Assembly (NCBI GenBank): GCA_003164955.1
Contig: PLRW01000241.1
Span: 1 to 41,497, forward strand
DNA from: Actinomycetota bacterium
GTDB lineage: Bacteria; Actinomycetota; Actinomycetes; Streptosporangiales; Streptosporangiaceae
Length of the DNA: 41,497 nt
Reading direction: 5' to 3'
Shown here: one piece after another, positions 1 to 7,551 of the stretch
Layout of the letters: the number at the start of each line of letters is the position of its first letter
Numbering within the stretch: position 1 is the first letter of the stretch
The notes under the pieces: generated by a model
Seen by the model: only the letters and a program-made list of their open reading frames with translations
Told to the model about the DNA's origin: nothing
Databases searched by the model: none
Made by a program: the position numbers and the translations under genes

Positions 1-680
1 GGGGTCCACCGCCACCCCCCACGGGTCGGAGCCGACGGGGATGGTGGCGGTCACGGCCCGGGTCGCCGCGTTGATCACCGACACCGTGGCGGCGCCGTTG
101 TTGGTCACGTAGACGGTCCCGCGGGCGGGGTTCACCGCCACCCCGTACGGGTGGGAGCCGACGGGGATGGTGGCGGTCACAGCCCGGGTCGCCGCGTTGA
201 TCACCGACACCGTGCCGTCGTCGGTGTTGGTCACGTAGACGGTCCCGCGGGCGGGGTTCACCGCCACCCCGGTCGGGCCGGAGCCGACGGGGATGGTGGC
301 GGTCACCGCGCGGGTCGCCGTGCTGATCACCGACACCGTGCCACCGCCGGCGTTGGCCACGTAGACGGTCCGGGCGGTGGGGTCCACCGCCACCCCCCAC
401 GGGTAGGAGCCGACGGGGATGGTGGCGGTCACGGCGCGGGTCGCCGCGTTGATCACCGACACCGTGCCACCGCCGGTGTTGACCACGTAGACGGTCCCGG
501 CGGCGCGGTCCACCGCGACCCCGGTCGGGGCGGAGCCGACGGGGATGGTGGCGGTCACGGCGCGGGTCGCCGCGTTGATCACCGACACCGTGGCGGCGCC
601 GTTGTTGGCCACGTAGACGGTCCCGGCGGCGGGGTCCACCGCCACCCCGTACGGGTTGGGGCCCACGGGGATGGTGGCGG
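1..680 (-). repeat. 126-bp in-frame tandem repeats of the beta-propeller gene
   Basis: The word GCCGACGGGGATGGTGGCGG recurs at 31, 157, 283, 409 and 535, with a variant at 661. The period is exactly 126 bp, or 42 codons. The copies are nearly identical apart from a few clustered differences in the loop codons. This suggests recent expansion or homogenisation by recombination. Confidence 0.93.
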
Positions 681-849
681 TTACGGTGTAACCGCCCGCC
701 GCCAGGGCGGGCACCGCGCCGGCCACCAGCGAAAGCGCGGCCGCCGCGACCACGGCGGCGACGCGCCAGCGGGCCGGGGCACCGCGCCAGCGGGCCGGGA
801 CGCCGCCGCGATGACCGGCCCCGGCATGACGGCCCCACTGTGCGCGCAT
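1..849 (-). CDS. Secreted YVTN-family beta-propeller repeat protein (3' end outside window)
   Basis: The frame is open from an ATG at 849 to the window edge, 283 codons without a stop. GGGGCAGG lies just upstream of the ATG as ribosome binding site. Residues 1-29 are Arg/Trp-rich, residues 30-50 are hydrophobic and end in ALA followed by AGGY, a good type I signal peptide with cleavage near residue 50. From residue 54 the protein is only 42-residue repeats with core ATIPVG..P.GVAVDP, GTVYV.N and TVSVI, the blade pattern of YVTN beta-propellers. Such proteins are extracellular or periplasmic; most have no known ligand. At least five full blades are visible and the rest lies left of the window. 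No partner gene is visible, so the function stays open. Confidence 0.88.
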   Translation of the reverse strand, partial: MRAQWGRHAGAGHRGGVPARWRGAPARWRVAAVVAAAALSLVAGAVPALAAGGYTVTATIPVGPNPYGVAVDPAAGTVYVANNGAATVSVINAATRAVTATIPVGSAPTGVAVDRAAGTVYVVNTGGGTVSVINAATRAVTATIPVGSYPWGVAVDPTARTVYVANAGGGTVSVISTATRAVTATIPVGSGPTGVAVNPARGTVYVTNTDDGTVSVINAATRAVTATIPVGSHPYGVAVNPARGTVYVTNNGAATVSVINAATRAVTATIPVGSDPWGVAVDP

Positions 850-930
850 AACCTGCCCCTCACTGTGTCCCCGTGCGCCGGCACCTGGAGCTGGCCCGCA
901 GCCAGCGCGGGCCAGCCACGGCCCTCCCGG

Positions 931-975
931 CCACATTATCTACGTAGAGTAGCTTGATGACTACTATTTGAATAT
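931..975 (-). promoter_or_regulatory. AT-rich candidate promoter/operator upstream of the beta-propeller gene
   Basis: The 223-bp gap 850-1072 is GC-rich except for this AT-rich patch. It contains a perfect 10-bp palindrome TCTACGTAGA (939-948) and an inverted pair AGTAG/CTACT around 948-965. Read on the minus strand, TAGATAAT looks like a -10 element about 85 nt upstream of the ATG at 849. I see no clear -35. A repressor binding here is an inference from the palindromes. Confidence 0.35.
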
Positions 976-1072
976 GCCGGGTGGCCCGGCCGCCGTCGCT
1001 GACGCCGGTTCCGTACCCGGTCCTCACCCCCGGCGGGCCAGGGGTGCCGGTAACGGACTGTCCCGGGGGTGC

Positions 1073-1693
1073 TCAGACGCCGGCGCCGCGGCCGGCCGGG
1101 GCCCGCGCCGGGGTCCGCTCGAAGACGTAGTAGATGGCGACCAGGGCCGTAATGATCACTGAGGCCGGTGCGCTGGCGAACGCCACGCCGATGGCGATGA
1201 GATACGGGAGCTGCCCGAGGTAGAACCGGGCCCGGGCGGCGTTCCTGGCCACCTCGGGAACGGACTGGTGCATGCGCTCGTCCTCGTGCAGCGCCCACTC
1301 CAGGAGGCCGGTGAACGCCAGGCCCATCAGCTCGAACGTCCCCGCGTACAGGGCCGCCGCGATGTGCGCGTCCTCGCCGTGCGCGGTCAGGTAGGCGGCC
1401 ATCGTCGCGGTGACGAACGGGATGGCCACGATGACCAGCAACAGCAGCAGGTTGAGGAAGAGCAGGGTCCGGTTGACGACCGCGATGTTCGCGATCAGCA
1501 CGTGGTGGTTGACCCAGATGATCCCGATCGTGAAGAAGCTGATCACGTAGGCCACGAACGACGGCCAGTGGTGCCCGAGCTGATGCAGCAGCGTCCCGTG
1601 CCCGGGCCCCTCGACGGTCAGGTTGAGGGCCAGCAGGGTGATCGCGACGGCGAACACCCCGTCGCTGAACGATTCGAGCCGCCCGCGATCCAC
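1073..1693 (-). CDS. TMEM175/DUF1211-family membrane protein
   Basis: This 206-residue protein starts with GTG at 1693, preceded by GGGGGA. The N-terminus carries the family signature R-x3-FSDGVFAVAITLL (residues 5-20). That is the pore-lining first helix of TMEM175-type potassium channels, also called DUF1211. Further hydrophobic helices lie around residues 44-66, 72-100, 112-130 and 160-190. Bacterial members are about 200 residues and assemble as tetramers; the length fits. Potassium permeation is family knowledge and is not proven for this copy. It is transcribed away from the small membrane protein at 1858 and shares no operon. Confidence 0.88.
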   Translation of the reverse strand: MDRGRLESFSDGVFAVAITLLALNLTVEGPGHGTLLHQLGHHWPSFVAYVISFFTIGIIWVNHHVLIANIAVVNRTLLFLNLLLLLVIVAIPFVTATMAAYLTAHGEDAHIAAALYAGTFELMGLAFTGLLEWALHEDERMHQSVPEVARNAARARFYLGQLPYLIAIGVAFASAPASVIITALVAIYYVFERTPARAPAGRGAGV

Positions 1694-1857
1694 TGTTGCC
1701 GTCCCCCGTGACCAGAGAGCCGTTTGAAGACCAAAGGTAACCGTAAATGAGCCGTCCGGCGCGGCCCGCCATGACCTATGCCCCTACGCCAGGAGCGCAA
1801 TCTGCGGCACCCTGGGCCCGTGCGGAGCGCCCCGTACGGCAGGGCAGGGAGGCAGTG

Positions 1858-2076
1858 ATGGATAGCTTCGCCCGGCTGGTATCGGCCGGACCGCTGTTCT
1901 TCGTCAGCGCGTGGCTGCTGATGATCTTCGCCGGCATCGTCCACAGCGACGTGGGCGTCCACCCGTTCGGCTACATCACGTCCCTGGTGGTGACCATCGG
2001 CCTGTGGCTCGTGCTGGCCCCCGCCATCGGCGCGGTCGCCGGGGGCCCCAGCAAGAAATCCGGCACGAAGTCCTAA
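1858..2076 (+). CDS. Small two-helix membrane protein, function unknown
   Basis: ATG at 1858 is preceded by GGGAGG at 1847-1852 with five bases between, so I prefer it to the longer in-frame start at 1747. The 72-residue product has two membrane segments, about residues 7-24 and 38-60, and ends in a basic tail SKKSGTKS. I do not recognise a family. It stands alone between the divergent TMEM175 gene and the convergent hicB gene. Confidence 0.7.
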   Translation: MDSFARLVSAGPLFFVSAWLLMIFAGIVHSDVGVHPFGYITSLVVTIGLWLVLAPAIGAVAGGPSKKSGTKS

Positions 2077-2095
2077 GCGCTACCTGTGCCCGGGG

Positions 2096-2323
2096 CTAGG
2101 CGGCGGCAGGATCGAGAATGGTGACGCTGCCGGCGTCGGCCGGCTGAGGGATGGGCTGCCCGCTTTCCCGGAGGAAGGCGATATGTTCTGCCATCGCCTC
2201 CAGCATCAGCCGTTCGGTCTTCGCACGGCTAGCGGCGGCGGCAACCACACCGGGGAGGTCCGGAGAGTAGGCCGAGTAGCCCGACTCGTCATCCCCCTCG
2301 AACACGACTACGTAGCCCCTCAC
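2096..2323 (-). CDS. hicB: HicB-type antitoxin (orphan, copy 1)
   Basis: The 75-residue protein has the HicB partial RNase H fold pattern: VVVFEGDDESGYSAYSPDLPG at residues 5-25, then a helix with TERLMLEAMAEHIAF and the closing IPQP. The GTG start at 2323 follows AAGGAGGAG. HicB proteins neutralise the HicA mRNA interferase, and longer forms also bind DNA. This short form has no DNA-binding tail. The HicA reading frame in front is only a C-terminal relic whose TGA overlaps this GTG, so the antitoxin has no complete cognate toxin here. The sister copies are at 13017 and 16627. Confidence 0.85.
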   Translation of the reverse strand: MRGYVVVFEGDDESGYSAYSPDLPGVVAAAASRAKTERLMLEAMAEHIAFLRESGQPIPQPADAGSVTILDPAAA

Positions 2324-2400
2324 GGCTCCTCCTTCCCTAGGAGCGCCTGTTTCAGGATGCTCGCTTCAGTCTTCGGCTTCAAGGTAGCGCTCAATTTGCC
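2320..2400 (-). pseudogene. C-terminal relic of a hicA toxin gene
   Basis: In the minus frame ending in TGA at 2320-2322 the translation reads TLKPKTEASILKQALLGKEE then P and stop. This matches the usual HicA C-terminus (LKPGT.RSILKQAGL..EE). The stop shares bases with the GTG of hicB, the normal hicA-hicB arrangement. Upstream of about 2400 the HicA pattern is lost and the DNA belongs to the truncated membrane-protein gene. The catalytic His and the double-stranded-RNA-binding fold are missing, so no toxin can be made. The identification rests on about 20 residues plus gene order. Confidence 0.62.
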
Positions 2401-2579
2401 CGCCAAATCGCGCCGCCGATCAGCGCGGCCGACTCCGCGCGCCCCGGATAGCGCCGCCCCGGGACCGCCGCCGTCATCAGCACGCCGAGCATCTCTTCCC
2501 CGTGCCGGGCCCGGTGCTCGGGCGGGTACAGGGCCAGCAGCCGCCGGTACCGGTCCTCCAGCGTGCGCGCCCGGCTCAT
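2391..2579 (-). pseudogene. Truncated partner gene of the PadR regulator (N-terminal 62 codons)
   Basis: The 62-residue product carries RYRRLLALYPPEHRARHGEE, followed by the Pro/Arg-rich stretch PGRRYPGR. This is the standard cytoplasmic N-terminus of actinobacterial multi-helix membrane proteins encoded directly behind PadR regulators. Those are normally several hundred residues long. Here the frame stops at 2391 before any membrane segment, and the sequence changes at once into the hicA relic. Its ATG overlaps the PadR stop as ATGA. I infer a deletion that joined the two gene remnants near 2395-2400. Confidence 0.6.
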
Positions 2580-2908
2580 ATTGTGCCCCCCGCCAGCCGC
2601 AGCCGCCGCGCGGCCACGTCGGTGTGGCTGCGCAGCCGCTCGACCTCGGCCGCGAGCCGTTCCGCGCCGGGCGGGGTGAGCCGGTAGTACCGGCGCAGGC
2701 GACCCTCGACGACCTCTTCCCGGTCGGTGTCGACCAAGCCCTCCGCGGTCAGCCGGTCCAGCGCGGCGTACAGCGTTCCCGCGTGCAGCTTGACCCGGCC
2801 CGCAGAGATCTCCGTGACGTCGTTCATGATGCCGTACCCATGCTGCGGCCCCGCCGCCAGCGCGGTCAAAATCAGGAACGTGGGCTCCTGCAGCGCTCGA
2901 ATACTCAT
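2576..2908 (-). CDS. PadR-family transcriptional regulator
   Basis: The 110-residue protein begins near LQEPTFLILTALAAGPQHGYG, continues with the recognition-helix region GTLYAALDRLTAEGLVD, a wing with GRLRRYYRLT, and a C-terminal dimerisation helix. These are typical of short PadR winged-helix repressors. Its stop overlaps the ATG of the next, truncated gene (ATGA), so the two formed an operon. PadR proteins usually repress their own operon and the membrane or transport gene behind them. Here the regulated partner is broken, so the regulator may have only its own promoter left as target. Confidence 0.92.
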   Translation of the reverse strand: MSIRALQEPTFLILTALAAGPQHGYGIMNDVTEISAGRVKLHAGTLYAALDRLTAEGLVDTDREEVVEGRLRRYYRLTPPGAERLAAEVERLRSHTDVAARRLRLAGGTI

Positions 2909-2945
2909 GTCATCTTTATATACGTGTCACCTGACCTCAGCAACC
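2909..2945 (-). promoter_or_regulatory. Candidate padR promoter with overlapping repeats
   Basis: Read on the minus strand, TTGCTG is followed after 17 bases by TATAAA, which ends a few bases upstream of the padR ATG. The transcript would have a very short leader. TGACA words occur on both sides of the -10 (TGACAC and ATGACA), a plausible autoregulation site. The promoter call is by eye. Confidence 0.45.
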
Positions 2946-4316
2946 CTAAGACAGCTCCCGGACCGCCGCACCGAACAGTTCCGTGTGCAGGTCCACGGCG
3001 GCCTCGGTCGTGGCCGGGCACATCAGCGCCATGTTGTGGAACGGGGTCAGCAGCACGCCGCGGTTGGCCATGAACGTGTGCAGGTAGTCGTCAAGCTGCG
3101 GGTCGCCGGCCGCGGCGGCCTCCGTCCCGGTGCGCGGCGCGGGGCTGGCGAAGCGGTATTCGGCGCGCGCGCCCAGCCGGGTGACCGACCAGGGCAGGCC
3201 GTACCGGGAGATCACGCCGGCTACGCCGTCCTCGAACCGCTCCGCCAGCGTGATCATCTCGCCGAACGCCTCGTCCGTCAGCACGCGGGTCAGGGTGGCG
3301 CACACCGCCGTGACCGATAGCGCGCTGCCCGCGAGGGTGCCGCCCACGCCGCCCATGTCGATGAGGTCGAGGTCGGCCCGGCCCAGCAGCCGGTCGGCCA
3401 GTTCGGCGGACATGCCGAAGGCGGCGGCGGGGATGCCGCCGCCGATTGCCTTGCCCACTGTCACCAGGTCCGGGCTGAGCCCCCACGCGGCGGTCGCGCC
3501 GCCGGGCCCGGCGCAGAAGGTGTGCGTCTCGTCGTTGATGAGCAGCGTGCCGTACTGCCGGGTCAGATCGCGGACGCCGGCCAGGTAGCCGGGTTCGGGG
3601 AGCACGATGCCGATGTTGGTCAGGGCCGGCTCCATCAGCACGGCCGCGACGTCACCGTGGGCGAGTTCCCGTTCCAGGCCCTCGAGGTCGTTGAACTCCG
3701 CCACCCGGCTGGTCAGCGTGACATCGCAAGGAGCGCCGACGTTCCCGGCCCGCGCGGCCGCGCCGCCGTCCGGCGTGGTGACGATCAGCGACTCGTCGAC
3801 GGAGCCGTGGTAGCAGTAGCTGTGGAAGAGGATCTTCCGCCGCCCGCTCATGGCGCGCGCCAGCCGGATGGCCCACCGGTTGGCGTCGGTCGCGGTCAGC
3901 GCGAACGACCAGCGGGCCGCGCCGAACCGGCGGGTCAGTTCACGCCCGGCCTCGGCCGCTTCCTCGGTGGGCAGCATGACCGCCAGGCCGCCCAGGTCCG
4001 CCGAACGCCGCTGGATGGCGCGCACCACCGGCTGCGGGGAGTGTCCCGCCATGGCGGCGGTGTCGCCGAGGGAGAAGTCGGCGAACGAGTGGCCGTCGAT
4101 GTCCGTGACCCGGGCCCCCCGAGCGGAGGCAAGGTACAGCGGGAACCCGCCCGCCGCTTTGTTCATCCAGGTCATCGGCACCCGCCCGAAGAGGGAGGCG
4201 GCCCGCTCGTAGGCTCTGGCCGACCGGGCGTGCCGGACCGCGAAGGCGGCCCGCTCCCGCCGGAGCAGTTCCGCCAGCCGGGTGCGGTCGAGTCCGGTGG
4301 CGGCGTCGGCGTCCAT
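2946..4316 (-). CDS. Class III PLP-dependent aminotransferase (glutamate-1-semialdehyde aminomutase-like)
   Basis: The 456-residue protein has the class III aminotransferase order: TDIDGHSFADFSLGD near residue 71, the cofactor-phosphate loop around 140, CYHGSVDES near 168, the PLP-ring Asp in NDETHTF (D262), and the Schiff-base Lys in VTVGKAIGGGIP (K289). The start ATG follows GGGAGGG. Fold and cofactor are clear, the substrate is not. The usual DEV motif is DET, and the extended N-terminus with VPMTWMNKAAGG resembles uncharacterised actinobacterial transaminases rather than the haem enzyme HemL. Its end lies 37 bp from the start of padR on the same strand. The upstream gap to the REC gene holds the divergent control region. 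Confidence 0.85.
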   Translation of the reverse strand: MDADAATGLDRTRLAELLRRERAAFAVRHARSARAYERAASLFGRVPMTWMNKAAGGFPLYLASARGARVTDIDGHSFADFSLGDTAAMAGHSPQPVVRAIQRRSADLGGLAVMLPTEEAAEAGRELTRRFGAARWSFALTATDANRWAIRLARAMSGRRKILFHSYCYHGSVDESLIVTTPDGGAAARAGNVGAPCDVTLTSRVAEFNDLEGLERELAHGDVAAVLMEPALTNIGIVLPEPGYLAGVRDLTRQYGTLLINDETHTFCAGPGGATAAWGLSPDLVTVGKAIGGGIPAAAFGMSAELADRLLGRADLDLIDMGGVGGTLAGSALSVTAVCATLTRVLTDEAFGEMITLAERFEDGVAGVISRYGLPWSVTRLGARAEYRFASPAPRTGTEAAAAGDPQLDDYLHTFMANRGVLLTPFHNMALMCPATTEAAVDLHTELFGAAVRELS

Positions 4317-4606
4317 GGCGGCCCTCCCGGCGGAAAGCGTTGCAGAAACCCGACGCTACCATCGAATCGGACGCTCAACCAGGCTCAAGCCAACCGATTC
4401 AGTTGCCGGGCCCGGGACGGTAGCGCGAGCACGCCGCGTGGGCCGGGCCATGCGGCGTTCCTGGCTCCGCGAATTAGGCTGCCCGGCAGCGCCCGCCCAG
4501 GATGGAATCCCCGATCTCGGGGGCCGGAGGCGCCAGGCGTGGTCCTGACGGGGCGCGCGGACTCCGCACACGATGACCCCGCCGTCCCTCGCCCGGATCC
4601 GGTTGA

Positions 4607-4642
4607 GTTACTTTCTGTATCGGAATACTTGCTTAAAGTAAC
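4607..4642 (+). promoter_or_regulatory. Inverted repeat GTTACTTT-N20-AAAGTAAC in the 4317-4677 intergenic region
   Basis: The 361-bp gap between the aminotransferase start and the REC/DHp gene is GC-rich and shows no convincing gene. Its only AT-rich part is 4605-4650, with perfect 8-bp arms GTTACTTT (4607-4614) and AAAGTAAC (4635-4642). It lies 36-71 bp upstream of the TTG start at 4678, where a promoter for that gene would be. ATACTTGCTTAAAG between the arms may hold a -10-like element. Operator function is inferred. Confidence 0.45.
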
Positions 4643-4677
4643 GTCAATGGCGTGGCGTTCACGGGGAGACAGGCAGA

Positions 4678-7515
4678 TTGAGCGAGAGCCCACGTACCGC
4701 GCGGGTCCTGGTCGTCGATGACGCCGAGGAAATGCGTAAGACGATCAGCCGCGCGCTCAGCGCTGGGGGCTATCAGGTTGATGTCGCCGGCACGCTTGCG
4801 GAGGCGGAGGCCAAGGAGCCGGCCGGGTACGATGCCGTGCTCGTCGACGCCCAGCTGGGCGACGAGTGCGGGATCGACCTAGTGGAAAAACTCGGGTCGA
4901 AGGATCGGGCGGCCGCCGCGCGATGCGTACTGCTCAGTGGCGGAATCCCGGACCGGCTTCCGGAGGGCACCGCGTTCCTGGCCAAGCCGTTCAGCATAGC
5001 GGACCTGCTCGAGGCCGTCCGCCAGGCCGGCCGGCCGCGGCCCGGCCCGTGGCCGCTGGCGGGGCCCGATCCCGGTGGGCTGGCCGCCCCTGTTGCTGGC
5101 TCGTCGCGCCGGGCGGAGCGTACGCCGGCCGAAGGTGAGCCGCCGGCCCGGCTGCTGCTCGCCGTGAACCGCCTGCTGCGCGCGCAGGAACAACGTGCGC
5201 TGGTCGCCTACCTGCACAACAGCCCGATGCAGGAGATCTTCGCGGCCAGCCTCGAACTCCAGCTCCTGCACCGATCGCACCCGGCCCTGCCGCCGGGGAT
5301 TTTCGACAGCGTATTCCAGCGGCTGGACGCGGCGGCGGCCGCGCTGCGCCGGCTCCCCAGCGGCTCCCCCGCTGAGACCGGCCCGGTGGCCGCGGTCCTC
5401 GAGCGGCGGACGGCCTGGCTGCTCGCCGGTCCGCTGACCGTGGACGCCGGAGCGGGGAACGAGGGCGTGCCCGCGGCGGAGGTACCCGTAGTCGCCGACG
5501 TCATCGAGCTGGCCCTGCTCGGGATCGTGCCCGAGGGGCGCCGGGCACGCGCGTCCGCGGCGGTACGGGCCGACGGGCACCTGATCCGGATCGGACTGAC
5601 CATCACCCCGGCGGGGGACGATCAGGAGATCGGTGACGTGGAATTGGCCCGCGCGTGGCTGGCACGGGTGGCCGCCGCCCTGGCGGCGAAGGCGAGCGGC
5701 GACCTGCGCGCCCGGTGCTGGTGGCTGCGGATCACGCTCCCGCGGGATCACCCGGCGAGCAGGGATGTCCCGTTAACGGCTGAGACCCTTTCACTCGCGC
5801 TCGGCTCGCGCGGGTTCCGCTGGCCGGGCGCTGCTGTCCTCCCCCGCTCTGTCCGCCAGCGACTGGGTCACCCTGGCCAGCAGCGCGGCCCGGGTGAATG
5901 GCTTGGCGATGAACTGCGTCTCCGGGGCGGGCCAGCCTTCCGCGACATCCTGTCGCTCGTAGCCCGACATGAACAGTACGGGGAGCCCCGGGCGGAGGGC
6001 ATGGGCCTGGGTGGCGAACGCCTCACCCGTCATTCCGGGCATGACGATGTCCGTCAGGACCAGGCCGACGGGCCGTTCGGGGTCCCCGAGAAAGCCGAGC
6101 GCCTCTTGCCCGTCCGCGGCCGTCAGGACGAGGTAACCGGCGCTGGCCAGGACCCGGTGCGCGACGTTCCGTATCGCGGCATTGTCGTCGACCACGAGCA
6201 CGGTGGCGGTTTGCTCTGCCGCCCACCCCTGGTGCCCGGCGGGCGCCGCACCGGCCTCGGTCACGGCCGGCAGCATCACCGTGACGGTGGTCCCGTGGCC
6301 CGGTTCCGACCGCAGCCAGGCCTTGCCGCCGAACTGCGTGGCGAACCTGCGCACGGCGGCCAGGCCGAGTCCCGCCGCCTGGTCTCCGCTCTTCGTGGTG
6401 AAGAACGGCTCGAATGCCCGTTCCGCGGTCAGCACGTTCATCCCTGCTCCGGTGTCAGTGATGCGCAGCCCGACGTAGCGGCCAGGGAGCAGTTCGGCGA
6501 GATCGGCGGCGTCCCGCGGGTCGGCCGCGCAGTTCGCCGGGTCAATGTTCGCGGTCTCGACGGTGACCCGGCCGCCTCCCGGCATGGCGTCGCGGGCGTT
6601 CACGGCGATGTTGACGATGACCTGCTCGAGCTGCGCGCGATCGGCTTCTACCGGCCACAGGCCCTCGCCCGTTCGGGTGACGACGGGGACGTGCTCGCCC
6701 AGCACCTCGCTCAGCAGCCCGGTGACCTCATTGACTGTCTGGCCGACGTTCACGAGCACGGGCGCTGCCTCTTCACGCCGCGCGAAGGCCAGCATGTGCT
6801 TGATCAGTCGCCTGGCGCGGTCGGCCGAATCTTCGATCTGCTCCACGTCCCAGCGGACGGGCCCCCACCGGGCCGAGCTCTCGGTCGCCTCGGCGACCAT
6901 CACCTCCTCCCGGATCAGGCTCGCGTAGTTGGCGATCACCGTGAGCATGTTGCTGAAGTCGTGCGAGATTCCGCCGACCAGATGCCCCAGGCTCGCCAGG
7001 CGGCGCGATTGCTGCAGCTCGCGCCGGAGCCGGCATATCTCGGTCTGCGCCTGCTGGGCCGCCGAGATGTCCTCGATAAAGGCCGCAAGGTAACGGTGGC
7101 CAGTGGGCGGCTGGATCGCCGATCCGTTCAGGTCGCCGTGGACGATCTCGCCGTCCTTGCGGACCAGGCGCACCTCCGTCCGGATCAGGCTGGTCACGCC
7201 AGACATGACTCCCTGGATGAGGGTCTCAAGGGCAGGCTGGTCTTCGGGGTGAATATCACCCAGGAAGTCCCCTCCGTTCAGTTCTCCCCGTGCGTAGCCC
7301 GTCAGCTCGCAGTACGCGTCGTTGACCGCGAGGTAGAGGTTAGACCGGCCGGTGGCCAGGCTGATCATCACCCAACTCGTGGGTATGCGGCCGAACTGCT
7401 GCTCGCAGGCCCGCAATGCCCGGGCGGCGACGTCGGCCACCGCCGACTGCTCATCCTGGGCGGCGTTGCCGTTATGTGTCACAGGTGCCCCTCTCGAACC
7501 GGGCCCTACCCCTGA
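4678..7515 (+). CDS. Receiver domain plus DHp/pseudo-ATPase phosphotransfer protein; no own stop codon, reads on antisense
   Basis: Residues 1-371 (4678-5790) look like a real protein. The receiver domain has acidic D14/D15, phospho-acceptor D57 (VLVDAQL), S87 and K103 (AKPF). A Pro-rich linker leads to a DHp-like helix pair with AYLHNSPMQEIF (H180), resembling HisKA_3 and ChpT-type domains. Then follows an ATPase-like fold without a proper N-box or G-boxes, so it probably cannot bind ATP. The TTG start follows GGGGAGA. After residue 371 the frame has no stop and continues 1.7 kb as the antisense of the kinase at 5791-7482; that part has no family character. Single-base shifts near 5770 would give TAA (5774) or TGA (5781), so a lost stop through an indel, real or technical, is likely. 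I infer phosphotransfer with the two hybrid kinases beside it. Confidence 0.66.
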   Translation: MSESPRTARVLVVDDAEEMRKTISRALSAGGYQVDVAGTLAEAEAKEPAGYDAVLVDAQLGDECGIDLVEKLGSKDRAAAARCVLLSGGIPDRLPEGTAFLAKPFSIADLLEAVRQAGRPRPGPWPLAGPDPGGLAAPVAGSSRRAERTPAEGEPPARLLLAVNRLLRAQEQRALVAYLHNSPMQEIFAASLELQLLHRSHPALPPGIFDSVFQRLDAAAAALRRLPSGSPAETGPVAAVLERRTAWLLAGPLTVDAGAGNEGVPAAEVPVVADVIELALLGIVPEGRRARASAAVRADGHLIRIGLTITPAGDDQEIGDVELARAWLARVAAALAAKASGDLRARCWWLRITLPRDHPASRDVPLTAETLSLALGSRGFRWPGAAVLPRSVRQRLGHPGQQRGPGEWLGDELRLRGGPAFRDILSLVARHEQYGEPRAEGMGLGGERLTRHSGHDDVRQDQADGPFGVPEKAERLLPVRGRQDEVTGAGQDPVRDVPYRGIVVDHEHGGGLLCRPPLVPGGRRTGLGHGRQHHRDGGPVARFRPQPGLAAELRGEPAHGGQAESRRLVSALRGEERLECPFRGQHVHPCSGVSDAQPDVAAREQFGEIGGVPRVGRAVRRVNVRGLDGDPAASRHGVAGVHGDVDDDLLELRAIGFYRPQALARSGDDGDVLAQHLAQQPGDLIDCLADVHEHGRCLFTPREGQHVLDQSPGAVGRIFDLLHVPADGPPPGRALGRLGDHHLLPDQARVVGDHREHVAEVVRDSADQMPQARQAARLLQLAPEPAYLGLRLLGRRDVLDKGRKVTVASGRLDRRSVQVAVDDLAVLADQAHLRPDQAGHARHDSLDEGLKGRLVFGVNITQEVPSVQFSPCVARQLAVRVVDREVEVRPAGGQADHHPTRGYAAELLLAGPQCPGGDVGHRRLLILGGVAVMCHRCPSRTGPYP
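5791..7482 (-). CDS. PAS hybrid histidine kinase with C-terminal receiver
   Basis: The 563-residue cytoplasmic protein has a PAS domain (about 30-140; LYLAVNDAYCELTGY, IHPEDQ, RKDGEIVHGDL). HisKA follows with H174 in GISHDFSNML, then HATPase with N-box NIAVNARDAM (N291/N295), DTGAGM (D343), FEPFFTTK and GLGL (371-374). A receiver follows with D432/D433, D478 and K527. There is no membrane segment, so it senses something inside the cell through PAS. The order is that of CckA-like kinases. The GTG start at 7482 follows AGAGGGG. The gene converges on the REC/DHp gene and is divergent from the second hybrid kinase, with a shared control region at 7483-7777. Confidence 0.93.
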   Translation of the reverse strand: MTHNGNAAQDEQSAVADVAARALRACEQQFGRIPTSWVMISLATGRSNLYLAVNDAYCELTGYARGELNGGDFLGDIHPEDQPALETLIQGVMSGVTSLIRTEVRLVRKDGEIVHGDLNGSAIQPPTGHRYLAAFIEDISAAQQAQTEICRLRRELQQSRRLASLGHLVGGISHDFSNMLTVIANYASLIREEVMVAEATESSARWGPVRWDVEQIEDSADRARRLIKHMLAFARREEAAPVLVNVGQTVNEVTGLLSEVLGEHVPVVTRTGEGLWPVEADRAQLEQVIVNIAVNARDAMPGGGRVTVETANIDPANCAADPRDAADLAELLPGRYVGLRITDTGAGMNVLTAERAFEPFFTTKSGDQAAGLGLAAVRRFATQFGGKAWLRSEPGHGTTVTVMLPAVTEAGAAPAGHQGWAAEQTATVLVVDDNAAIRNVAHRVLASAGYLVLTAADGQEALGFLGDPERPVGLVLTDIVMPGMTGEAFATQAHALRPGLPVLFMSGYERQDVAEGWPAPETQFIAKPFTRAALLARVTQSLADRAGEDSSARPAEPARAERE

Positions 7516-7551
7516 CGCGAACGCAGAACTGATCCCGGCATACTTCCCGGT

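Noticed and set aside
936..1772. Minus-strand frame of 278 codons overlapping the TMEM175-like gene in another frame
   Set aside because: Arg-rich translation without features; the TMEM175 frame has signature motif, membrane helices and ribosome site.
3522..4721. Plus-strand frame opposite the aminotransferase
   Set aside because: Antisense composition only; the minus strand has all class III aminotransferase motifs.
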